From a virus, in IMG/VR virus record IMGVR_UViG_3300027805_001017, positions 1 through 34,213 of that record: a stretch of DNA of 34,213 nucleotides. One strand, written 5' to 3'. Within the stretch, counting starts at the first letter, position 1, and every line of letters starts with the position of its first letter. The position numbers and the translations under genes were made by a program. Below the pieces are notes generated by a model, which saw nothing but the letters and a program-made list of their open reading frames with translations, was not told the DNA's origin and searched no databases. Below are positions 17,587 through 25,773 of the stretch, in pieces.

Positions 17587-19104
17587 TTACTTAAATTTTG
17601 GGCGGTCCATAGGCACCCTGATGTTCATGCTAGGCTTGTTGAGGTTCATCGGGCCAAGCGGCCTGCCGTAGGGGGCAAACCTAGGTTGAGACGGACGCAT
17701 GGCGTTTCCGAACGAACGAGCGTCGATGGCGTCTTCGACGTCACCCTGAGGCATGCTCGGCAACCTGAAGTTCTCATTGGGCAGAGGCACTCGTACGCCG
17801 AATCCATTGGTGAATCCAGAGACGTTATCGGTGTCTGGTGCATATCCAGCAGACGGGTCCCTTCCTAGGTCGTTGACGGCGTTGCCCTTGGTCCTGTGGA
17901 GGAAATTAGGGTCAAAGTATTCGCCAGTGCCCATGTTATCGAGAGAGTCGTCTCCTTCAGCGTTCGCACCGACCCTAGCCCTCAGGAAGTTTGCCACTTG
18001 GTTACTCCAGCCTTTCATGTCTGGGCCCATGACTGGTGCGTCCCTTTCCTTAATGGAGTCTGCGATTGCCTTATTGGCGTAGTCTTGTGCTTCAGTTTCC
18101 TGAAACCTACGCATACTGCGGCCAGTGGGGTTCAGTTGGTCTCTGAAAAAAGAAAACTGCATCATTTCTGGGTCGTAGTTGGTTTCCAAGCCCCTGATGG
18201 TGCTTGCCGCCCTTTGCTCGTCGGTAAGGATTTCCCGAGAGGGCTCAACTTTTGGTGCATTGGGGTTCATTCCGCTTTGGTTGTAGGCGTCCTGACTATC
18301 CCACACGTTGTTTTCAACGTCCTTGTATTGTCCAGTCAACTGGTTGTCTCCAACCCAGTCGTTTCCAGTGAAAAGTTTTTGGCGTGCTGCTTCGCTGGCC
18401 CTCATGCCTGCGTCGGAATTAGTGTCAAGGTAAGCGTATTTGCCAGCCTTGAGGTTCCTAGCCATCGCATCAGCATGACCGCCACGCTGGAGTGCGGCCT
18501 CAAACGAGGCTTGCCTGCCTGCGGCGGAATTAAGGTCAAAGCCAGTGGACTTTCTGTACATCTCCCTGAGCCCTTGTTCCATTTCTGCATCTGCATCGGA
18601 AGCAAGACGACCACCTTTACGCCTAATGTAATCGGCTTGCTCTTCGGCGATGGTCTTCTGGCGTGAATCTTGTGCGGGACTAGTCTGTGCACTGGCCCTT
18701 ACGGCATCGGGCGTAGACTGGGGCTTAAGGGATGGAATCTTAAGCGGTGCCGCCTGATTGCCAGTCGGCCTAGCCATGGGGCCAGAATAAGGCTGTTGCC
18801 TAGCCATGGGGCCAGAATACGCAGGTGCGAACTTAGGCATCCACGAGGGCATAGGCTGGTCTTTCCCATGGGGAACCCTGATTCCGTCCCTGATGTCGCC
18901 AACTATCGTGTGCGTCTTTGGGTCAAAATTAGTGATGGGGTTTCCAGCCACATCTTGGTAGAAACTTTCTTCAATGTCAGGAATGTTCATTCCAGCCCAT
19001 TGCGAAACGTCGGGCATCTTACGCTTTTTAGTGCCTCTGTATACAGAGACTGGGCTATTGTCAGACTCGGAAAGTTTGAGCGTAACAGGGTTGGTAGTTG
19101 CCAT
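17587..19104 (-). CDS. Putative virion protein, Pro/Gln-rich N-terminal third, 505 aa
   Basis: No family recognised. Residues 1-80 are beta-like and include VYRGTKKRKMPDVS and HTIVGDIRDGIRVPHGK. Residues about 90-150 are a flexible Pro/Gln/Ser segment containing two copies of a ten-residue repeat (YSGPMARQQP type). Residues 155-260 are helical and charged (QKTIAEEQADYIRRKGG, ADAEMEQGLREMYRK). The C-terminal half is Asn/Asp/Pro-rich and looks extended. The composition suits a long, partly disordered structural protein inside or at the tip of the virion. The start lies two bases after the upstream stop, in an A-rich leader with no Shine-Dalgarno. Placement between internal-type proteins and the giant gene supports a virion role, not a precise function. 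Confidence 0.8.
   Translation of the reverse strand: MATTNPVTLKLSESDNSPVSVYRGTKKRKMPDVSQWAGMNIPDIEESFYQDVAGNPITNFDPKTHTIVGDIRDGIRVPHGKDQPMPSWMPKFAPAYSGPMARQQPYSGPMARPTGNQAAPLKIPSLKPQSTPDAVRASAQTSPAQDSRQKTIAEEQADYIRRKGGRLASDADAEMEQGLREMYRKSTGFDLNSAAGRQASFEAALQRGGHADAMARNLKAGKYAYLDTNSDAGMRASEAARQKLFTGNDWVGDNQLTGQYKDVENNVWDSQDAYNQSGMNPNAPKVEPSREILTDEQRAASTIRGLETNYDPEMMQFSFFRDQLNPTGRSMRRFQETEAQDYANKAIADSIKERDAPVMGPDMKGWSNQVANFLRARVGANAEGDDSLDNMGTGEYFDPNFLHRTKGNAVNDLGRDPSAGYAPDTDNVSGFTNGFGVRVPLPNENFRLPSMPQGDVEDAIDARSFGNAMRPSQPRFAPYGRPLGPMNLNKPSMNIRVPMDRPKFK
18769..18819 (-). repeat. Tandem 21-nt near-identical repeat, 30-nt period, in the 505-aa gene
   Basis: The 21-base unit cctagccatggggccagaata (plus-strand reading) occurs exactly at 18769-18789 and again at 18799-18819. 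Reading on the minus strand, the 30-nt period encodes two in-frame copies of YSGPMAR separated by QQP. It is a short duplication inside the flexible part of the protein and could change copy number among relatives. Confidence 0.9.
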
Positions 19105-19106
19105 TT

Positions 19107-19616
19107 TTATTCAGATTCAGGTTCAAATTTTTCGGGGAAAGGCTTTCCCATGTGGGTGTAGGCCTTCCTCCTAATGTCGTTGTAAAGTGCTTCGTTCTCG
19201 TCAGTAGCATGACTGCCAGCCCAAGTACTGGCACCCATTGTCAAAGGAATGCCAGCATACGGAACGAAAGAAGAGCCTTCGATTGCGGCGGTTTGCAACC
19301 AAGACTTAACTGGGTTGGACCTGTGGTACGACTTTGACCTCCAGTATTTCAACAGGTCGTCAGGTTCTAGAACCCCTCCGCCGAGTCCTTCGTCGTCCCT
19401 GACGAGACCTTCTGCGACAAGTTTGTCGAATACGGAGGTGAACTGCTCGTCGTCCATTGCGTCTGGGGTTTCCCAAAACGGAGAATTAGCCAAGCCTCCT
19501 CCTCCGCCGTAGACGATAGGGTTCCTGTACTTGTACATCCTGTTAGCCAAAGTCTTATGACCCCTCTTGGATAGTGCCTTGAGAGTTGGCTTGAGGATGG
19601 CTTTAGCGAGACCCAT
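19107..19616 (-). CDS. Putative virion protein with basic N-terminal helix and glycine linker, 169 aa
   Basis: Unrecognised. The first 26 residues (MGLAKAILKPTLKALSKRGH onward) form a cationic amphipathic helix much like that of the 271-aa protein downstream. A GGGGG linker follows near residues 37-41. The middle is acidic and helical (DDEQFTSVFDKLVAEG), and a short hydrophobic stretch occurs near 113-130 (FVPYAGIPLTMGAS). The C-terminus is charged. The start overlaps the upstream stop by one base (TAATG). A membrane-active or DNA-associated ejection protein would fit, but this is inference from composition and position. Confidence 0.78.
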   Translation of the reverse strand: MGLAKAILKPTLKALSKRGHKTLANRMYKYRNPIVYGGGGGLANSPFWETPDAMDDEQFTSVFDKLVAEGLVRDDEGLGGGVLEPDDLLKYWRSKSYHRSNPVKSWLQTAAIEGSSFVPYAGIPLTMGASTWAGSHATDENEALYNDIRRKAYTHMGKPFPEKFEPESE

Positions 19617-20212
19617 TATTCGTTGTCGTCGTATTCAGAGTCTACGCCAGTTCTAGTCGGGCGGGTCTTGGGCTTTTGGTCCTTGGGATTGCCTCCGACG
19701 TACGAAAGACTGCCTAACGTGCCTTGGTTGACGGGCTCGTTAATGCCATACTCCTCAATGTAATCTAGGTACCCCTTGTCTGCGGCAAGACCGCCACGCT
19801 TGCGTCCAGTAATCATGTCCATGGCACGCTTGGCCTGCTTGTATTCTGGGCTGTCAGGCTGGTAACTCTGAAGCACGTTGCCAAACCAGTCCACCATTGC
19901 GGCCTCACGCCCACCAAGCATTTCGCCAGCCTCTGCCATTTCTGCATTACCCTCGGCTTCTGCATCCATGGCCTTTTGTGCTTCGGCGTCGGCGAGCATT
20001 CGGCCCTCGAAGTCCTTCATGGCTAGGGCACGGGAAAGCATGTCGGCCTCTCCTTGACGCATAGACAGACGCTTGCTGGCTCCAGAAAGCCCCTGTTGGG
20101 CCATGGCAGAATTAGTAGCCATGGCTCCGCTGAGGGGTCCGTATTCTTGACCTAAGGCCGCTTGAAGGGTGTCCCTGTTGCCCCTGTAGTCTCCGAGGGA
20201 TAGTTGTTGCAT
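19616..20212 (-). CDS. Putative virion protein, Ala/Met/Glu-rich helical, 198 aa
   Basis: Function unknown. I chose the ATG at 20212 (MQQLSLGDYRG) over the one at 20257, because the longer form would overlap the upstream gene by 44 bases while this start sits one base after its stop, the spacing seen all along this operon. Residues 25-115 are alanine-, methionine- and glutamate-rich and probably a long helix or coiled coil (EGRMLADAEAQKAMDAEAEG). The C-terminal 50 residues are Gly/Pro/Lys-rich and end in an acidic tail (DSEYDDNE). Helical low-complexity proteins of this size are common among internal core and ejection proteins of podoviruses. Confidence 0.75.
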   Translation of the reverse strand: MQQLSLGDYRGNRDTLQAALGQEYGPLSGAMATNSAMAQQGLSGASKRLSMRQGEADMLSRALAMKDFEGRMLADAEAQKAMDAEAEGNAEMAEAGEMLGGREAAMVDWFGNVLQSYQPDSPEYKQAKRAMDMITGRKRGGLAADKGYLDYIEEYGINEPVNQGTLGSLSYVGGNPKDQKPKTRPTRTGVDSEYDDNE

Positions 20213-20213
20213 G

Positions 20214-20915
20214 TTAAGTGGTGATGGCGGCGGCTCCTTGGGCGTGCAACGAAGCAAACATTACGACTTCGTCGACTGGGGTCGGGTTGGTGCCTAGGTT
20301 TGGCTGTGCGTCGATGAGATAGTCGGCGGCGGCTTGGGACTGGCGAATCTGCTGGGAGCGGATGTTGCCAGCGGAGTGTGCCTCGACAGCCGAAGCACAG
20401 ACGTCGGCCACCAGTTGGGATTCGATGGGCACCACCAGAGGCATCCCAGAGGTAGCCTGATAAGTAAGACCCATGAGGGTCTGAGCGAGCCTAGCGGCGG
20501 ACTCATGCACCATCAGTTGCTTGTCCTGAGTCGCAAGGTTGCCGTACGAGGCGACGCTAGTGTGCCCACCCCCCATTGCGGCACTCATGCCAGCAAGGAA
20601 TTGGTCGTAGGCTACATTGGGAGTCGTCGGAGTGCCGCCATAGACGTCATTCTTGATGACGTTAAGCAGGGTCGTAAACTCTGTGCGAGCGACTCCAGCG
20701 AGCGTAGTTACGACGTCGTTGTAGCGGGTCTTTAGGGTGTTTCCGACAGCCTTTTCTGCATCAGCCCAATCGCCATCAGGGTCTACGATGTCCTTCAGCA
20801 GGGCCGACGTGTACTCCAGTTCCTGCTTCGGGTCACGAGTCTTAAACGTAAAGCCAGCCGCATTCGGGTCAGTAGGATGCGTGTAATCGGCGTAAGGCTT
20901 AGTAGGATAGGCCAT
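20214..20915 (-). CDS. Putative virion protein, Ala-rich helical, 233 aa
   Basis: No family recognised. After an extended N-terminus (residues 1-35, Pro/Thr/Tyr-rich) the protein is almost entirely predicted helix, with alanine-rich faces (LAGMSAAMGGGHTSVASYG, VADVCASAVEAHSAGNIRSQ). No signal peptide or clear membrane span is visible. The start overlaps the stop of the 477-aa gene by one base (TAATG). It is the first of the series between the possible nozzle and the giant protein, the position taken by internal virion protein genes in T7-like genomes; that comparison is positional only. Confidence 0.78.
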   Translation of the reverse strand: MAYPTKPYADYTHPTDPNAAGFTFKTRDPKQELEYTSALLKDIVDPDGDWADAEKAVGNTLKTRYNDVVTTLAGVARTEFTTLLNVIKNDVYGGTPTTPNVAYDQFLAGMSAAMGGGHTSVASYGNLATQDKQLMVHESAARLAQTLMGLTYQATSGMPLVVPIESQLVADVCASAVEAHSAGNIRSQQIRQSQAAADYLIDAQPNLGTNPTPVDEVVMFASLHAQGAAAITT

Positions 20916-22348
20916 TAGAAGACGTTAAAGATTGAGCGTCCAGCAATACTGCCGTCCACCGTGCACGAATAGAATAGGGGTCGTCCTGACTTTACAACGA
21001 CTTCCAGCATAGCCCCGACGGACTTTTTCCCAGCCAAAGCACGCCGAACCGCATGGCCGACGTTGCCGTTCAGTTGGTCTAGCAGTATCTTTCCGTCAGG
21101 ATTGATAGGGTGGAAGTAAAATTCGACGTTCGCAGACCCTTTTGTGTCTAGGGTCAGGGTGCATGCGTCATACCTTTTCTCGAAGTCCGTCCTGAAATTG
21201 TAGTTACGGGTCTTGAAGGAGGACTCAAAGGTCGTCCCAGCGTCGGTATCGCCAGACTCCAGTTGATAGATGTCCCCGAACTTAGACACGGCCCACAGGC
21301 AAACCACCCCACTTGCGTTCCTAGAGGTCATGATGGACGCTATCTCAAACGGGTATTCGTCCACCGACTCGAACATACTGGGCAAAAGAGGGTTCATGAC
21401 CAAGATTCTGGTCATGTTGTTGTTTGTCTGATTCGGAAGAAGAAGGTAATACCTGCCCATATAGGCCACCCCGACGGCCTTTTGCATTTTAGCGGCGGGG
21501 ATGTTTTGCAGGAGATTTTCTATTGGGTTAGAAATCGGCCCCTGCCCCTCGACGAAGCCCTTTTGCATGTCGATGGCGTAAATTCCGTCATGGCCAAGGT
21601 AGAAAATTTGGCCTGCGACCTCCGCCACGCTGTCTTTGGCAAGGATTCCTTCCTGCGAAGTCAGCAGGTTTACTTTGTGGAAGTGCTCCGCCGTCGGTTT
21701 GCCAGACTCTAGGCTCATGGACGGAAGGCCAAAGGTGACCTCATACACAGAACGAGTACCCAAAGCGTAAAGTTTGCGTGCGGCGTTGGAGTAGTGCAGG
21801 GCTTGAATCTTGTCATAGGTGCCTTGCACAAGAGAAACCGTGTCCCCATTGAACGGCTGAAGACCCCCAAACAGCGTCAGCCAGATTTGGTCGTTTTTGC
21901 AATAGGCCAGACGCCCCAAGACATTAGCACAAGCAGTGAAGTCGGCGTCACCGCTCCAATTTGCGGCATTGGAAGCCTCAATGGTGGCTAAGGTCTGGTA
22001 GCCTTGACCTCTGGCTTTCCTATATGACCTAGGGCCAGCCGTTACCGCCAGCATTCCAGTCGGTTGCGTGGTGCGGTAGCGAGACACCGACTCGCCAGTA
22101 GCCCCCCTCCACATGTAAATGTTGTCTTCCAATGACCCATGGCCCGCCGACGCAAACTGGACCTCCGTAACGCCAGTGTTCGTCAGGACCTTGGTGCACC
22201 CAAGCCTAGGCGTAAGAACGCCCTCCACGATACGCACGTTCTTGCACTCGGTCAGCATGCCCTTTTGCGGGTCTAGGCTGGCGGAGTTTGGGTAGGATGC
22301 GAAGCCGCCAAAGGCGACCTCTCCGTCTTGTTGGAATTCTCTAGGCAT
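20915..22348 (-). CDS. Possible tail nozzle or tail tubular protein B-like protein, 477 aa
   Basis: The protein is beta-rich throughout, with repeating strand-turn-strand units: NTGVTEVQFAS, DNIYMWRGATG, KLYALGTRSVYEVTFGLP, GQIFYLGHDGIYAIDMQKG, GRYYLLLPNQTNNN, GVVCLWAVSKFGDIYQLESG. These fit blades of a beta-propeller. The N-terminus (SLDPQKGMLTECKNVRIVEG, then LTPRLGC) matches the pattern common in short-tail nozzle and stabilisation proteins, where a list of 'N-V' and 'R-x-G' residues precedes the propeller. Length is between P22 gp10 (472 aa) and T7 gp12 (794 aa). Alternative: a receptor-binding hub. It overlaps the upstream gene by 8 bases. Confidence 0.6.
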   Translation of the reverse strand: MPREFQQDGEVAFGGFASYPNSASLDPQKGMLTECKNVRIVEGVLTPRLGCTKVLTNTGVTEVQFASAGHGSLEDNIYMWRGATGESVSRYRTTQPTGMLAVTAGPRSYRKARGQGYQTLATIEASNAANWSGDADFTACANVLGRLAYCKNDQIWLTLFGGLQPFNGDTVSLVQGTYDKIQALHYSNAARKLYALGTRSVYEVTFGLPSMSLESGKPTAEHFHKVNLLTSQEGILAKDSVAEVAGQIFYLGHDGIYAIDMQKGFVEGQGPISNPIENLLQNIPAAKMQKAVGVAYMGRYYLLLPNQTNNNMTRILVMNPLLPSMFESVDEYPFEIASIMTSRNASGVVCLWAVSKFGDIYQLESGDTDAGTTFESSFKTRNYNFRTDFEKRYDACTLTLDTKGSANVEFYFHPINPDGKILLDQLNGNVGHAVRRALAGKKSVGAMLEVVVKSGRPLFYSCTVDGSIAGRSIFNVF

Positions 22349-23033
22349 GTTCTGTAAAGTAGTTCTGCGGAGGGTGGTCGAATGAGCCCGACCAAGTCAT
22401 CGTGCTTCCGCTTTGCGGAGACCCGACAAACCCTAAATTGGGCCCCGTATTAGGTGCATAAGGGCCTTCGTATACCGTGTTCCCTTCGTCTAGGCCTGCG
22501 GCTAATGCCCAAGGGCTGTACAATTCGCCTTCGATGGTCTGGAAAGTCGGGTTAGTGGTTATGGTTCCATTCGGTCCGTTATGTACCGTGGTGCGAGTAG
22601 TGCTACCAAACGGTACGTCGCCGCCTTGGGTCCTTGCCGCAAAGTAAACTCCCTGCGTAGAGGCAGTGTTTGAAGAATAAGAAAGACATCCAAAAGCGAA
22701 CTTGTTTGTTCCAGATTCCGAAAAGTCGAAATTCGTAGGGTGGCCACCGCCAGCGGAAGAATAGCCAATCTTTACCCGTGCGTGACCCCCAGACACAGAC
22801 TGATAAAGCGGTCCATTCTGCCCAGTTCCGTCAAAGCCAGTAAACCAACCAGTAGGGCTGAACCAGATTCCGCCAAGGCCAGAAAGGTATTTGTTAACCC
22901 ATGCTTCTCTGTCGCCTGCGGTTTCAAATAGAAGGCCTTGTCTGGTGCCGTTCTGAACGTACATGTCGGCTGAAAGGCCAGCCATCACATGACAGCCAAG
23001 GTTAAAGCCTATTGTAATGATGGAATCGCTCAT
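22341..23033 (-). CDS. Putative glycine/serine-rich tail protein, 230 aa
   Basis: Unrecognised. The sequence is beta-like, with many Gly, Ser, Thr and aromatic residues (SGLGGIWFSPTGWFTGFDG, YSSAGGGHPTNFDFSESG) and few charged ones, typical of tail-fibre, tail-tip or decoration proteins. The N-terminal 25 residues are hydrophobic (IITIGFNLGCHVMAGLSADM) but lack the basic start and cleavage site of a good signal peptide. The start codon overlaps the upstream stop (ATGA), and its stop lies inside the start of the 477-aa gene. A surface or receptor-contact role is inferred from composition and neighbours. Confidence 0.75.
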   Translation of the reverse strand: MSDSIITIGFNLGCHVMAGLSADMYVQNGTRQGLLFETAGDREAWVNKYLSGLGGIWFSPTGWFTGFDGTGQNGPLYQSVSGGHARVKIGYSSAGGGHPTNFDFSESGTNKFAFGCLSYSSNTASTQGVYFAARTQGGDVPFGSTTRTTVHNGPNGTITTNPTFQTIEGELYSPWALAAGLDEGNTVYEGPYAPNTGPNLGFVGSPQSGSTMTWSGSFDHPPQNYFTEHA

Positions 23034-23995
23034 ACCCTATTGAAATAGTACCTAGCCATGTTTAGACCCTGACCAAGTTTGACTCGCTCGCTCATCAAGG
23101 AAGTGAAAATAAACTGCGAAGGCACTCCGTTGCTGATGTGGGCGACCTTTACCCAGCCTTCGTTGACGGTGTTAGCGTTGTAAGGATTCCAGTTCTGTAC
23201 GACGCTCCAGATTACCTCGTTCGGGTAGGTGAGTCCGACGCAAGTCGCCTTAATGAGCACGGAGTATTCGCCTGTATCCACGGTAAAGGTGGCGGCACCA
23301 TTCGAAATCATGACGTTGTTGACCGTGCCTTGGGTGATGCTGGCCGTCGTGCCTGTCATTATGACCTTAAACGGGTGGTCTCCTGTAGGCGTCGGCGGAG
23401 GGTCTTCGTCCTCAGTCGGAATGTTGACGAAATTTAGGTCACTTTTCCAGACTTGATGAACCGTTTTCCACCCTACAACGATGCCAATCACGATGTCGCT
23501 GTTCATTATGCTGGCCTGAGACACGGACGACAGGCACCACTTCGCCTGAGGTATTTCTCCTTCTTCCTGAGTGGCTTCTACTTCCCTGTGCAAGATGACG
23601 TAATTCACCTCGTTCATGGATGCCCTAGACCACTCGGCATAGGCCTTGTCTTGGCTGATTGCGGAGGCAGACCCGTAAGTAGCCCTTCCCTGCCCAGAAA
23701 TCTGGTGGATGACGGCAGAACCAGTGTCTAGTTGCAGGTCTTTATACTGTTGTTCGGCCCTATTGTACGCCTTTGCCTTCGGAAGACCCTTCTGGCTGAT
23801 TTTGTTGGCGTAGTGCGGCCAAGACTTCTGTTGCTGTCTACCGAAGTCCGCCTTGGATTCTGGGTCATTCACCCTGCCCAAGTGGCACCTGAGCGGGAAG
23901 CCAGACACTAACTCGACCTGAAACGGATAATGCCTTTCGACCCCAGACGTTCTTGCGGGAGGTGATGCGAGACGCCTTTTGGTAGGGTGAAACAT
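23030..23995 (-). CDS. Putative tail or tail-fibre structural protein, 321 aa
   Basis: The second half contains a domain beginning near residue 210 with HPFKVIMTGTTASITQGTVN, then alternating strands (AATFTVDTGEYSVLIKATCV) and a C-terminal HISNGVPSQFIFTS segment. The 'PFxV..., G-x-V-N' pattern recurs in podovirus tail and fibre proteins, where it forms a small beta domain. The first half is mixed: a basic N-terminus with KRRLASPPART, then a Gln/Lys helical stretch around 70-90. Between them lies an acidic proline linker (PTEDEDPPPTPTGD). The start is five bases after the upstream stop and is one of the few with a fair Shine-Dalgarno (GAGGAG, 8 bases upstream). The exact part of the tail is unknown. 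Confidence 0.72.
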   Translation of the reverse strand: MFHPTKRRLASPPARTSGVERHYPFQVELVSGFPLRCHLGRVNDPESKADFGRQQQKSWPHYANKISQKGLPKAKAYNRAEQQYKDLQLDTGSAVIHQISGQGRATYGSASAISQDKAYAEWSRASMNEVNYVILHREVEATQEEGEIPQAKWCLSSVSQASIMNSDIVIGIVVGWKTVHQVWKSDLNFVNIPTEDEDPPPTPTGDHPFKVIMTGTTASITQGTVNNVMISNGAATFTVDTGEYSVLIKATCVGLTYPNEVIWSVVQNWNPYNANTVNEGWVKVAHISNGVPSQFIFTSLMSERVKLGQGLNMARYYFNRV

Positions 23996-24000
23996 TACCG

Positions 24001-24732
24001 TTACTCCTCAGGCGGCGATGGAACTGAAGTGACGTACTGTCCGTCTACGGGGTCCGCCCAATAGTAATCCGACAATCCTTCTCCGTTGTCGTAGGACGTG
24101 ATGTAGTCATATGGGTTGACGAGAATAGAGACGCCATTTTTGCTTTCGGTCCACGTTTGTGCATCGAAGTCCCAAAAATAGTCTACGTCGTTATACGTTC
24201 CCCATTGGTAGTAATTGAGACTATTAACAGGGACCTCTGCCTCTAGCGTGCCGCCATTCGGGTCGTTGCCAATGAATGCGGGAGCACCTTCCGTGGCAGT
24301 CCCAGCCCAAAAGTAGTCAACAAACGAATTCTGGATTCCGCCCAAGCCGTCATGTTCCCAATTCAGCGAGGACCAACTATCTATCGTGAAGTATCCCAAT
24401 GGCGTCCAAGCGGTGTTACTTCCACCCCCAGACGGGTCATTGTAAATAAACGTACCTTGGTCTCTGTATTGCGGGTCTCTCGCACTCGTCCAGTCGATTA
24501 CTTCTCCTCCGACTCCGTCAGAGTAGACATCGACTTCGGCGGTCTGCGTAGGCACATAATGCGTGACCCCATCGTAATAGTACGAAAGTTCTGCTCCTCC
24601 TTCTGCGATAGGATAAACATACCTGTCAGCCCTGAGGAAAGTGTTCCCAGACGGGATGTCTTCTCCCGCTCCATTAAGGCTGGCCTCGTTGTCATGAGGG
24701 CCACCCAGACGCATGTCCCCCTTGAAAGGCAT
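24001..24732 (-). CDS. Aromatic-rich putative virion surface/tail protein with degenerate repeats, 243 aa
   Basis: No known family. I chose the ATG at 24732 (MPFKGDMRLGG), which overlaps the upstream stop by one base (TAATG), over the ATG at 24774, which would overlap the upstream gene by 43 bases and add an arginine-rich stretch read from the other frame. The protein is unusually rich in Tyr, Trp, Asp, Gly and Ser. Short aromatic units recur: AELSYYYDGV, VDYFWAGT, VDYFWDFD and LSDYYWADPVDG, each beside Asp/Gly turns. This suggests a repetitive beta structure, as in tail-tip, fibre or carbohydrate-contact proteins. It ends in a Pro/Glu tail. Confidence 0.75.
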   Translation of the reverse strand: MPFKGDMRLGGPHDNEASLNGAGEDIPSGNTFLRADRYVYPIAEGGAELSYYYDGVTHYVPTQTAEVDVYSDGVGGEVIDWTSARDPQYRDQGTFIYNDPSGGGSNTAWTPLGYFTIDSWSSLNWEHDGLGGIQNSFVDYFWAGTATEGAPAFIGNDPNGGTLEAEVPVNSLNYYQWGTYNDVDYFWDFDAQTWTESKNGVSILVNPYDYITSYDNGEGLSDYYWADPVDGQYVTSVPSPPEE

Positions 24733-25025
24733 TACGACTCGAAGTAGTAGACGTAGCCTTCGCCGATGGCCCAAAACTCGCCGTTGTAACCGTTGAGTTC
24801 GAACGAACCGCCGTCATGTTTGCTGGCGTTCTTTTCGTGGGTCAGGCTGATGGGGTAACCATCACCATTAGGCTGAAGGTACATCTCAAGCAGGGTGTCG
24901 TCCGAGACGTTGACCACGCCGAAGACTCTCCTGTTCCTAGCGGAGTCGAGAATCTTGGTCTTGGTTGCGACATTGAAGGTCTTTACGTTGACCTTCGGGA
25001 TTTGATAGGGGAGGTCTTTGCTCAT
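24732..25025 (-). CDS. Small beta-sandwich-like virion protein, 97 aa
   Basis: The pattern fits a recurrent small phage virion family of about 100 residues: a strand with TKTKILDSARNRRVFGVVN, then SDDTLLEMYLQ, a glycine turn, a GGSFEL strand, and a final AIGEGYVYYFES. In relatives this reads as 'basic residue, then V-x-N-x-S/D-x-x-x-x-x-Y-L, then G-x-x-x-x-L, then A-I-x-x-G'. Such proteins are found beside head-tail connector and fibre genes, but their exact role is not settled. The start follows the stop of the adaptor-like gene by one base, and no Shine-Dalgarno is visible. Confidence 0.7.
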   Translation of the reverse strand: MSKDLPYQIPKVNVKTFNVATKTKILDSARNRRVFGVVNVSDDTLLEMYLQPNGDGYPISLTHEKNASKHDGGSFELNGYNGEFWAIGEGYVYYFES

Positions 25026-25026
25026 T

Positions 25027-25773
25027 TTAGTAATTTCGGAAATTTATCGGCCTCGTCGAGCCTTGCTGGCGGAGCGTCTGGTCAAGGGCCGAGTCGAGGG
25101 CTTTTGCGTAATCGGCCTCCGCCGCTTGTGCGGCTTCAAGTTCGCTTGTGGAACGTCGATAATCGGCGTGGACTCCGTGGATGAGGGCGTTGGCAAAGAG
25201 TTTGGGGATTGAGATTCGGGACCAAGAACCAATCGTAGGAATCGAACCAGTGCCTGACGGAGTTGTACCAGTGTAGACATAAAAATCACCCTGAACAGGG
25301 TAGCCAGCGACAGGGACAAGCGAGCCGCTTTCGCTTCCAGCGTCATAATAGACCTGAGCATTGGGCCTGTAGGAGGTCCCAGTAGCCCAAGCATCACCAT
25401 ACAGCCTAGGAGACTCCTTGCGGCTCTCGACCCAGACGTTGCTGGCGTTCTTGTCACGGAGGTTGATTACGTTGCCGATGAGGTCGAAGTCCTTTTGGGA
25501 AGCAGACTTGGACATCGGGTCCTTGTCCCAAATGGTCAGAACCTGCCCGATGTTAGGGTCGAAGGTCACGACACGCCTTTCGTTGGTCAAAACGACGGGG
25601 CAGTAGGTCAGGGTCTTGAGGTCAGTCCATTCGTTGGTCTCCCAGATGGTCCTCAGACGCATGGAAGCAAGGTCCCTGACCATGGCGAAACGCTCAGGGG
25701 TGGTCAGGTTCCTGTCCAGACCGCAGAGTTGCAGGCTGGCATGCAGGATGTCGCTGAAATTGACCGTACGCAT
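25027..25773 (-). CDS. Probable head-tail adaptor (connector) protein, 248 aa
   Basis: I chose the ATG at 25773 (MRTVNFSDILHASL), which overlaps the upstream stop by one base. The ATG at 25842 would add residues read through the upstream gene in another frame. The first 50 residues are helical (LTTPERFAMVRDLASMRLRT then IWETNEWTDL), the pattern seen in podovirus adaptor proteins that bind the portal. The middle is beta-rich (RRVVTFDPNIGQVLTIWD). The C-terminus is a long helix (RRSTSELEAAQAAEADYAKA) ending in an unstructured tail. Size (T7 gp11 is 196 aa) and the position two genes after the capsid gene agree. Alternative: a different virion connector. Confidence 0.6.
   Translation of the reverse strand: MRTVNFSDILHASLQLCGLDRNLTTPERFAMVRDLASMRLRTIWETNEWTDLKTLTYCPVVLTNERRVVTFDPNIGQVLTIWDKDPMSKSASQKDFDLIGNVINLRDKNASNVWVESRKESPRLYGDAWATGTSYRPNAQVYYDAGSESGSLVPVAGYPVQGDFYVYTGTTPSGTGSIPTIGSWSRISIPKLFANALIHGVHADYRRSTSELEAAQAAEADYAKALDSALDQTLRQQGSTRPINFRNY

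Noticed and set aside
24733-24774. Extension of the 243-aa gene to the ATG at 24774
   Set aside because: It adds an Arg/Leu run produced by reading the 97-aa gene in another frame; the start at 24732 overlaps the stop by one base as elsewhere.
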